A DNA stretch of 64,000 nucleotides from Tubulanus polymorphus (lineage: Eukaryota > Nemertea > Palaeonemertea > Tubulaniformes > Tubulanidae): the NCBI RefSeq assembly GCF_964204645.1, contig NC_134025.1:28178001-28242000 (forward strand). Reading direction: 5' to 3'. The position numbers were made by a program, and so were the translations under genes. Positions 55,801 to 64,000 of the stretch are shown here, piece by piece (the stretch's first letter is position 1; each line of letters starts with the position of its first letter). The notes under the pieces were generated by a model that saw only the letters and a list, made by a program, of their open reading frames with translations, was not told the DNA's origin and did not search any database.

Positions 55801-58800
55801 AAATTGTCGAGCAATGACGTCATAATCGCTGTTACTAGATGCAAGACGTAAAATGCATCGCACAGAAGCTTTCAGCAAAATTATACTCATTACAACCTTT
55901 CTTTCTGGGAGTGTTTCAAAAAATCTGTCTTAATTATTTCCCAGAATCAACGCGAACAACTGCTTTTAATGATACTAGCTATAAACAGAAAATTCAGAAA
56001 AAAGTATCCTTAACTATTTACGTTGAAGTGTACTCCAGTAAAGCGAGTACAGTACCAAAAAAAATATTTACTATTAAGTAAAGCGTTTTAAGGATTCGAG
56101 CGATTGTTTTAGGGCATTTCGCTTTCATAGGTTTTACTGACAGTATTAAAAACGATGCCCCCTTTCCGTTTCGTGGACTCACAATCTTGTATCATATCAT
56201 AGTCAATATAAGACAGAGAGTTAGAATTCTTTCGCGTCTAAGTAGCGACCTTTTATTAGACATCCGGTTTTTGTATAGAACGCCCGATTCGAACGGTCAT
56301 CGATACGTACTTGATGCTAGCTGCGAGAGTATTTTGAGAGTCTGTGCTAGAAACTGCTTTCGTCTTCAGCGGCATCGATTTCCGACGCTTGTTGCGAGAT
56401 CTCGTTGCTCGTTTTATCGCGGTTTTTATTTATTTTCTCGAGAGTCGATTAGCGAATCTTTTACCTTCCTCGATGCTATCAATCGTCTGTCGTTATGTAT
56501 TATGCATGTAGTTTCGTGCTTTGGATTTTATCCAAAACTAATTTTCCGATAGTCTGCGGCGCGAGTCGGAGCGAACGTGAGGACTGGCGACGTTCAGGAA
56601 CGTCGGTATTTTTGAAATATAATTCGGTTTAACGCTCGAGGTGCGATTTAGATGCGGCCGATCGTAACGTTTTTAAAATGATAAGTGAAAATCTTGTTTG
56701 TAGCGGAATTAGAATTGAAACTGGAGTTAATAACGTTGAATTACTCATTTTCTATACGACAATCTAAGATTCCCTACGAGTCGCTTTGTGGCAATTATTT
56801 GATTTAGATTTGAATTGTAGAAAATGCCTTATTCGCCGCTTTATCCGATAATATTTAATCTTCGTTTCAATTTCACGGTTGCATTCAGACACCCCGGGAC
56901 TGCTTATCCGACAGAATTTCCTACTTCTTAACAAATCAGTCAATAAACCATGAAATTCTGACGTAGAAATGATGGCGCTGTATCTTTCTCAGCCAGGAGT
57001 ATAACGTGCTGATTTATCTGTGTCGTTCTCGCATCCGTTAAAATTTGAATAAAGTTCATTAGTTGATAATTGATTGTCACAAAGTGAAATTTTGCCGATG
57101 GCCATTCTATTCAGGGATCGTTCGTCGAATTCAAAATACATGTACTACCAGAGCTGCTAGGTCTGATGTAACACGTTGAATACAGAAAAGTTCAAATATC
57201 AACGACTGTATGTGTTATTTGTGAAAAAACGGGTAAATTATGTTCAATATAAATTCCCGTACATCACTCAAATTGAATGATCAAACGTATAGCAACATTC
57301 AACAAATTAACTCATGAATAAACCCATGTTTCGTCGTTCTTTTCACGGACCCCGGGGGAAATAGATGACTAACGTTGTATTTGCACCAATACGAAGATAT
57401 ATGTTAACTATGAAATTTGCTTCTATTTCGACAAGTGTATATATCAACGCGGCAGATTTGCACTTAAGGTTGGACCTAACTCCATTTATTATACATTAAT
57501 TACTCCTAATCTTGGTCGACACTGGAGACGCATCGCTAAAATACCCAGAGGACTTGTTTTGCGTCGCTGAAAGTTTAGCTACAATTCGGATGGCAAGTGG
57601 TTTTAATGATGACCATGTCTACGTGGATAGTTAATGATCAATAGTATAGGGGTAGAAATAAATGATTCGTCGTTTCAGTCTGATAGAACTTGCGTCGTCT
57701 AATCACAGCACACATACAATTTAGATACATACAATAAATAAGAACATATTTTTACAAAGTTTGATAAGAGCAACATTTTCAAAAATATTCTCTGTTGGTT
57801 ATGCCTAGATTCCCCTTAAATGCGTATGGAAATTCAAAGTGAGTTAGTGCGGTTCTATGACCGACCGGCCAGACCACCGAAATCTTATCAGTGAAGCTCA
57901 TGAACTACATGTAGACAAAAACGATATAGAGGATGAAATTTATATCCGATTCATACATCGTCCATCGGAAAACAGATGTTTGGGGAAGATTGACGATGGT
58001 TTGATGAGAATAATATTCATTTCAGTATTGTATTCATTTCCTACATTCCGATAAGCACAAACGACTAATTTACTTCAGCCTCTCTTCTAACATCGGAATA
58101 GATCTGTTGGAATCTGATCAGATGTGGACATACGCATGAGACTGGATGAGTGTTTGAAATCAGATTAATGACCTGTCCCTGGTATACATATCGGTCAATT
58201 TGTCGACATCAATTAATAGACAGATGGAGGGTAGAGCGAACGTGTGAGGGAGAGAGAGTGAGAGTGAGTGAGAGAGAGAGAAAGACATGTTATGGCTCTT
58301 TTATTACGTCTCTTGAATATCGTTAGAATGATATTGTAATTGTAAATCTTTTTTAGTCTTTTATTACCTGGTGTGAAATCTCTTCGATACAAGTGGACAA
58401 TTAAACATATCTTTCTATATGTATATATCATTTCAATTAAAAATGGAAATTGTAAAATCACTTAACAATGTGCGGTCCAAGTTCGTAATTACTTTCGTAA
58501 TTAGTTTTATCTCACCCCAAAAATAAAAAAAAAGATGTACAGGACTACGAGCGCTTTGCTGCAGGCGCCTAATAAGTCGAAAACGTTCCGAAAAGAGCAA
58601 TAAGCTAAAAGTGGTATTTTATCTCATGGAGGCACAAGTTAAAGGTGCGTAATTATGGAAGCTTAAAGCATCCGAACCGACTAATTCACATACTACGGCT
58701 GTATGACTGACTATCCATTTGCGTCCATAAGTCAACATGTTTGACCAGGCACGGTAATCAAATTATTTTCACTCAGTTCAAGTTAATCACTCGAAAGAAC

Positions 58801-61530
58801 CGTTTAGCCCTTTTTTTGTTTGTGTTCGAAATGTGTAAACGTTATAGGCTTGGACTACAGCTAATGTTATGAATTACCAAAATATCCTGAAAATTTGATC
58901 AACTCTTATGTAATTTATAATATCATTATCGAAGGCGTTGTAATCTAAGTGTCATCTGAAGTGTGTTAGTTGGTTTGGTCATATTCGGCAACTCGTCCAC
59001 CATACGTATAATACGTTGCTTAATAGGCCATTTGTGTGGTTTCTTTTCTATTCATCCATATTTTCGCTAATAGTAAATGATGGCAAGGTTATGAATACGG
59101 AAGAAGATATGAAATTGGCTTCTATTAAGGGGATGACATTAGTGGACTACATTGACTGGGAGATTACCCTAGTTAGTCAGCTTAAACATATGTCATCATT
59201 TCCGACTTTACTTCCAAGACAAGGTAGAACGAATTGTCAGACAAATATAATCAACTTTATACGCCTTACCTTATACTGCGACCAGAAAAGAGAAAGAGAG
59301 AGTAGAGAAATGATTTCTATAGACTTGCGTTTATCTGGGTATTTTGGTCTGCTTTTAGTTGGAAAGATGATATATCTATACATTACAGATCATTTTGTGC
59401 GCGAACATACAAATGCCACTGATCATGAATCTAAATTAACGGATGGTGTTTATTCTAACCTACAACCGCCTTAAATGCAGTTGGTTGTTTGATTCGATTG
59501 ATAAATTTAACAAAAAATTGTTGTTTGTGCTTGTGAAAAAAGTGCTGTACCGTGGTGATTACCAAACTGCGCCCGAAGAAAGACCGGACTACAAAGTGCT
59601 CGTCTGATGCTTCGACAAGTTGTTAGACAAATGTACTTAGGTTATAAAAAGTACTTGAATCGGGGATACTTGTAGTCGATGAAAGATAATTTTTCTTTGA
59701 AGTATTCTTCTTATACAGCAAAGATAATTATCGAATCAATTAAATCGACGCTGAGGAACTGAACGAACAGTAAACTTTTTAAAATGTATTGAAAAACACT
59801 TAACATCCTCAAACTCCAACTAGCTTAATTTGATGATAAGGCTGTTCTTCTATTTGAATATATTGCCAACGGGAATCTTTGATCACTACCACGAATATTT
59901 CACATTTGAAGAACTAAAGAGATCGGTCTTGCGGTACCGTGTATAATCATCGTCTTTGGTGTGAGAGGTCCACTGGACTTTTTATTCAGATGGGAGATTT
60001 CCATTTGCATATCGATGCTACTCCCCTGTCGGTATTACTTCACTATCTATCACAGAACCGACGATGGGTAATGTTATCAAGGATTAGTAGGGCCTACATT
60101 GTAGTAGATGGTAGCATTGGTCGCTCGTGATTTAATTCTGGTTCAATTTATCGTTGCAGGTAAATGTACAGGAAAATGGCTAATACATTCGTGCATGGCC
60201 GGAAACTCTGGCAAGCGTTCGGATTCCAGTGCAGCAAACAGATTACAATCACAAGAAACTTTAGAAAAATTACTCCGAATCATTAAACAAGAGATAAAGA
60301 TCCAGTCGGATCAACGACAGTTGGAAAACCCGTCGATAGGTAGCAGCATTAGCAGCACGTACCAAGATGAACCAACGCCTAGTTCAGTTTTATGGGAACG
60401 TTTGGTAAGATTAATAATGCATCGCCCATTGTTCCAATAAACATCAGCGACAGACAGAAGTTTATACTGGCCACTAGAGTTGCTGAAGCGTTTAACATGA
60501 CTACAAACATTTTATCCGTGTTTATTAGATTTGAGCTGTCCGTGCTACCGCAAGTGAATACAAACCGTCCACTGTCAAATAACTTGATTAATTTCGCATC
60601 CCAGAGGCCTTCACCGGCGCTTACTATTTCTGAAACAAAATATCATTGTCGAAGAATCGAATTTCTATTGTTATAACTCGGAATATATTTCGTTATCTAT
60701 TTATGATGACCGTCCGTCTGTATATGTCTAATCATTTCCGCTGGCGTGTACCAATTTGAAAGACTTCGTGCACAGTATCATATTACGCCCTGAATGTCTT
60801 AATCATTCTACGTATATATATGAATATATCATACCATGTATATATGATTTCGTTCTGTAATATAAACAAAGGATAAACAATTATCTATAAGTTTGTATTC
60901 AACTATCCAAACGTAATACGGAGTTTTCTTTCATGATTTCGACTTGGTGACGAAATTCGAGTTATTCAGTGACGAATGCTAAACGGAAAGCACATACGTT
61001 AATGAAAAATGTCCTTGGTGCGCCAGCGGTGATCAGGCTGAACCGTATGGGCTTATGGTATAGGCCTAATAACTCGAATTTCGATATTTTAAGTCGAAAA
61101 AATTTAAAAAAAAAATCTATCAATTTCATCACGAAGCCTGTAAGAATTAGTTTGTAATCAATTTTTTGAGGAGATGGAACCTCGCGTTGAAAAATGAAAT
61201 AAATATGGCGATGCTTTAAGCCGGGTGTAGGTAGACCTTTGCGACTGCTTGCGATTTATTGAGACGCTGCCCGTGCGGATGACCTAGACTATTCGCACAC
61301 GTCGCAGTCGACCTATGCACCCATCTGTCGCGTTGCAACTACCTACACCCGCATTTATGGCAACTTTACCTCATTAGGTAATGGTGACTTCGCTTCTTTG
61401 GGTAATGTTACCGAAAGGTAATATGACTTTCATTTTCCTCAGCAAAGTACTTATCATTATTTCTCTTATTTCTATTCAGCTGACGAGACTACGAGATCAA
61501 GAAGAACGCAGAAGACGCAGACGCAAGTGA
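40900..61530 (+). CDS. GGNG / excitatory-peptide (EP)-type neuropeptide precursor
   Basis: Three coding exons: 40900-40984, 60160-60404, 61480-61530, with GT-AG introns and matching phases (1, then 0); 126 residues. Exon 1 is a signal peptide (SLVLLVAVYICV) ending TYVQA. Cleavage there would free GKCTGKWLIHSCMAGNSG before the dibasic KR. This matches the annelid GGNG pattern: Cys-x8-Cys with W-x-I-H between and a Gly/Asn-rich end (earthworm peptides, from memory, read GKCAGQWAIHACAGGNG). The Gly before KR could allow amidation. The rest is an acidic/Gln-rich helix (QETLEKLLRIIKQEIK), a Ser/Thr linker and a tail of six Arg and a Lys. It is secreted by neurons or gland cells. Linking exon 1 to exon 2 across 19.2 kb is inferred from phase and the cleavage site. 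Confidence 0.82.
41729..41782. repeat. Imperfect TA/CA microsatellite
   Basis: TATATA tracts broken by CATATA and GTATA, about 54 bp, inside the precursor's first intron. Confidence 0.85.
45112..45199. mobile_element. Possible GC-rich inverted-repeat element
   Basis: A GC-rich island in AT-rich sequence, starting TTTAAGGCTGGCTTACG and ending CGCAGCCCAGCTTAG. The ends are imperfect inverted repeats. The inner CGCGACGCCTACCGAC resembles a widespread type of marine-animal MITE. Confidence 0.4.
46101..46246. repeat. Two tandem copies of a 73-bp unit
   Basis: The unit AAATATTATTTTCAATA... starting at 46101 recurs at 46174 with four or so differences. Each copy contains the near-palindrome GTAGAATACATTCTAC and the dyad AACTTAATGTAAGTT. 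A partial third start (GAAATATTAATTA) follows. Confidence 0.85.
52055..52207 (+). mobile_element. tRNA-derived SINE-like sequence or tRNA relic
   Basis: A-box-like TAGCGACCGGG at 52062 and B-box GGTTCGATCCC at 52120-52130, with the first seven bases and the T-stem failing to pair. It is therefore not a working tRNA. It runs on to a T-rich end (ACCTTTTTT) near 52207, as in tRNA-derived SINEs. Confidence 0.35.
56210..56670. promoter_or_regulatory. CpG-rich patch within the precursor intron
   Basis: CG dinucleotides are much denser than in the flanks (for example CGATCGTAACG, GGCGACGTTC, GCGCGAGTCGGAGCG). In invertebrate genomes such patches may mark unmethylated regulatory DNA or old exons. 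The 121-codon frame at 56187-56552 shows no protein features. Confidence 0.25.
58235..58286 (+). repeat. GA-rich simple sequence
   Basis: GAGAGAGAG and GTGAGTGAG motifs over about 50 bp. The 82-codon minus-strand frame over it is a low-complexity artefact. Confidence 0.8.
60160..60404 (+). CDS. Peptide-bearing exon 2 of the GGNG/EP-type precursor
   Basis: The acceptor TATCGTTGCAG precedes GTAAATGTACAGG and the donor is TTG|GTAAGA. The exon starts in phase 1, so the last base of exon 1 supplies the first Gly codon of the mature peptide. It encodes the single cyclic-peptide copy, the KR site, and most of the C-terminal spacer ending VLWERL. This exon alone supports the family call, whatever the first exon turns out to be. 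Confidence 0.87.
61222..61351. mobile_element. 130-bp inverted-repeat element (MITE) in precursor intron 2
   Basis: A perfect 13-bp terminal inverted repeat: CGGGTGTAGGTAG at 61222-61234 and its complement at 61339-61351. The interior is GC-rich with GTCGCAGTCG and GTCGCGTTGC. No coding capacity. It lies between the peptide exon and the terminal exon of the GGNG-type precursor. Confidence 0.7.
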
Positions 61531-62948
61531 CGTCATGGCGAACTACATCAGGCAGGCCGATAACTTCTATACAGCGCCACCTATACATGCCGGTAGAACC
61601 TTCCTCGAAAACTACAGAGCGCTGCAACTAGGAGAAAATACACCTGGTCGGATATAATCAAATTGGTCGCAATAGTTATCACTGACCTAACAAATATTTT
61701 TTGCGGAGCATGTTCGGGGATAAATTAGAAGCGAATGTCTGACAATTGAATTCTGATTGTGCATGCCAAAACCAAACGCGAATAACAAATTTCAACATTT
61801 TATCGTATTGATAGTGGTGTTCAATGTTCTCCGCGTAATGTATTCATCCATGTAGATTTTAAGACAACTCCACTTAAAAAAAACCTCGGTTAATTTTCGA
61901 ATGAGACTGATTTGTTGTGTAGTGTTGTGTTTAATCGCCCATAAGCTCCGGAAACTTTGTGGTAACGCATTTGACGGTCGTCATTTCACATTCATATAAT
62001 TCTATTTTGATGGGGGCGATGAATAAATCCAATATGCGTGACTACACTGCATGATTTTCAGCTTCGGTAGAAGACTTATCTATTCCTAAAATCTATTTTG
62101 TATAAACGACTGCATCAGTTTAGAGATTCGAAGAAGTATTGCGTGGAATTACGATTTAGAGTAAATTAAAAGGTGTAAACACCTTTAACAGTCGAAACGG
62201 TTGTAATATATATCTATAATAAGAATTAATCGATTTCTTGCTGACGTTCTACTCATAATTTCTTGCTCCTACTCATTACCGCCGAATGCATGCACTAGTA
62301 ATGAATAAAAGAAGAATCGGCTACATGTATAGAATCCGAGTAACTTGTCTGATTTAGTCATTTGTCTTGACTGTTGAATAAAATTTCTATAGTTCTATAT
62401 ACTATTTCTTTCGTTTTGTTTTTTAATAATAATCATTGATAGTGCAAACGACACATTGCCAAGTGTTAAGTAAGTCTTATTTAGTTAATTCCTTAAATGA
62501 CACGTCGAATTTCTGAAATATTCATATTTCTGAAATGGAATCTAGCTGTAAATAAAAAAAATTCCTGAATGAAAATCCTTCACCGGCCATGTACATAGCT
62601 AATACCGGTTATTTCAATTAGGTCATGCGACATTCGTTTATCGAGTGTAGCTGCCTAGTTTATCGAACAATTATTTGTCATTTCACACAAAATACGTTCA
62701 CTGAGTGTCATCATTCTTCAGATTCAGGGAATTTACCTTCAACTGCACCTTTCATAATAGATCCTTGCATCGTCTACATGACAAGGTAAGCTTAACACGA
62801 TGATTCACAAATGAATAGTTTAGATGACCACAGTTCAGTCATTCATCATGGTTACTAATATCTGAAGATAAAATATATATAGAAATGATTGAAGATTTAT
62901 AATGTATGGGAGGCTGGTTTCAAAACAAATTTTTTAAACGTTTTTAGG
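61531..62948. other. Precursor 3' UTR and spacer to the UDP-glycosyltransferase
   Basis: No gene seen. It holds three candidate poly(A) signals and a perfect hairpin AAAGGTGT-AA-ACACCTTT near 62170. A TATA-like AAATATATATAG about 70 bp before the glycosyltransferase start codon may be its core promoter. Confidence 0.5.
62022..62027 (+). terminator. Candidate poly(A) signal of the GGNG/EP-type precursor
   Basis: AATAAA 491 bp after the stop codon. Further AATAAA copies at 62304-62309 and 62377-62382 are alternatives. Confidence 0.4.
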
Positions 62949-64000
62949 ATGTTTGCCGTAGTGATATTTGGACTTCTATTGTACGGTTCGACAGAGATTA
63001 GCGGTAAAAGAATTGCTGTACTCACTTACCAGGTCGGGGGTCACTTAACTCAAGGAGCAACAATAGGCGAATTATTAGTTTCACGCGGACACGAAGTTTA
63101 CATGCTAGTAGAAAAATCATACATTAAACGGCCATATTTCCAAAATAAAAACTTCAAATTCCTGTCGTATAGCATGGGTAACAACAGGACTCGTGATTTG
63201 TCGAATTCAGAAGCACTACACATGACATTTCAAGAATTGGTAGCCAATGAAAATCTGATAGCTGACTGCAAAATTGTAATTGAAAATCCTGAAATTCATG
63301 AAATCTTTAAAACACAGAAATTTGATTTGGCCATAGTGCACGCGGCGGCCTTGTGTTACTATTTATTACCAAAGCTATACGGAATCCCATATATTTCGAT
63401 GGCACCTTATATCTTTCCATGGCTTAAGACTGGAATACCGTCTGTACTCACAACCTTTACCTGTCTCATCGGACCAAATCGAAAATTATTGTATGATAGA
63501 TACAAACATTACGAAATCATCAATATGATGGATACTTTATCGAATTCGTTCAAACAGGAATTTTTAGACTATCTACCAGGAGTTCACTTAAATTCCCTGA
63601 CAGATCTAATAGATGAATCTATGTTGACTTTAATCAGTGAAGTTCCATTTTTGGACTGTCCCACGATTAAGCTTCCAAGTTTTATTCAGATCGGGGGATT
63701 TTCATTTGTCGCACCCGAACCAGTACCCGATGAGTTCAAGCATATTGTGGATGCAGCAATTGATGGCGTAATCCTCGTATCTTTTGGTAGCTGTATAGAT
63801 CCCGATTTTTCTGCTGAAATTGCCGGGAGATTTTTTGCTGCATTCGCTCGGTTACAGAAATACCAAGTTATCTGGCGATTAGACCCAAAGTATATCGATG
63901 TAAGCAATATACCGAAGAATGTTCACTTCACTTCCTGGCTTCCACAAAAACAAATCCTCGGTCACAAAAATACGAAAATATTTATAACTCATTGCGGACA
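62949..64000 (+). CDS. UDP-glycosyltransferase, N-terminal 350 residues (cut by window edge)
   Basis: Open frame from the ATG at 62949 to the right edge with no stop and no intron in 1052 bp. It starts with a signal peptide (MFAVVIFGLLLYGSTEIS), as expected for ER-luminal UGTs. QVGGHLTQG puts the family's catalytic base at His32. The acceptor-binding half follows, then VSFGSC near 277. The start of the UGT signature is present: WLPQKQILGHKN from 330 and THCG at the end, where UDP-sugar binds. The C-terminal donor-binding part and membrane anchor would lie beyond the window. Family role: transfer of glucuronic acid or glucose from UDP-sugars to small lipophilic molecules (detoxification, pigment or steroid handling). 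It is cooriented with the precursor gene but functionally unrelated as far as can be seen. A TTTTTAG directly before GATG could be an acceptor for a non-coding 5' exon. Confidence 0.94.
   Translation, partial: MFAVVIFGLLLYGSTEISGKRIAVLTYQVGGHLTQGATIGELLVSRGHEVYMLVEKSYIKRPYFQNKNFKFLSYSMGNNRTRDLSNSEALHMTFQELVANENLIADCKIVIENPEIHEIFKTQKFDLAIVHAAALCYYLLPKLYGIPYISMAPYIFPWLKTGIPSVLTTFTCLIGPNRKLLYDRYKHYEIINMMDTLSNSFKQEFLDYLPGVHLNSLTDLIDESMLTLISEVPFLDCPTIKLPSFIQIGGFSFVAPEPVPDEFKHIVDAAIDGVILVSFGSCIDPDFSAEIAGRFFAAFARLQKYQVIWRLDPKYIDVSNIPKNVHFTSWLPQKQILGHKNTKIFITHCG

Larger units (their letters stand above)
40985..60159 (+). other. Intron 1 of the GGNG/EP-type precursor, 19.2 kb, no nested gene supported
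   Basis: AT-rich intron with small repeats described separately. Frames up to 152 codons were read. None shows a family signature, signal peptide or plausible splice partners. A CpG-rich patch at about 56210-56670 may be regulatory. Whether the whole stretch is one intron depends on the exon 1 assignment. Confidence 0.5.

Noticed and set aside
59016-59474. 152-codon plus-strand frame just upstream of the peptide exon
   Set aside because: Begins at TTG, has no recognisable domain, and an AG-rich low-complexity patch. The phase and distance give no link to the precursor.

Overview
The window is animal nuclear DNA. It is AT-rich, with long gene-poor stretches, GT-AG introns, (TA)n microsatellites and short inverted-repeat transposons. 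The gene content points to a lophotrochozoan marine invertebrate (annelid, nemertean, brachiopod, phoronid or mollusc). The main clue is a precursor for a GGNG / excitatory-peptide (EP) neuropeptide, a form known from annelids and molluscs. A CCHamide/EP-type receptor and expanded class B-like receptors fit this. The exact taxon cannot be fixed from the sequence.

Layout. 1-3803 (minus): 5' part of MLH3, a MutL-type mismatch repair and meiotic crossover factor; its C-terminus lies beyond the left edge. 4658-10514 (plus): RPS6KC1, a PX-MIT-pseudokinase protein in 13 exons, head to head with MLH3. 11500-26640: a tandem array, with a period of about 5.27 kb, of three near-identical class B-like (Methuselah-like) 7TM receptor genes, all minus. 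A fourth C-terminal fragment lies in the 3' region of the first copy. The middle copy looks like a chimera made by unequal crossing-over between its neighbours. 26563-28307 (plus): a weak two-exon candidate for a secreted peptide precursor. 28308-31929: non-coding, with a small inverted-repeat element and a long (TA)n tract. 31930-33060 (minus): an intronless rhodopsin-type neuropeptide receptor of the CCHamide / EP (GGNG) / bombesin group. 33061-40899: non-coding, with a second (TA)n tract and a G-quadruplex-like run. 40900-61530 (plus): a three-exon gene for a GGNG/EP-type neuropeptide precursor. It has a signal-peptide exon, a 19.2 kb first intron, the peptide exon and a polybasic terminal exon. 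62949-64000 (plus): the N-terminal 350 residues of a UDP-glycosyltransferase, cut by the right edge.

The point of most interest is the 32-61 kb region. A GGNG/EP-like ligand gene and a receptor of the family known to bind such peptides lie next to each other, head to head, with about 7.8 kb between start codons. This would be a physically linked ligand-receptor pair. Pairing is inferred from family membership, not shown by the sequence. The rest of the 28-63 kb stretch has no other gene that I can support.
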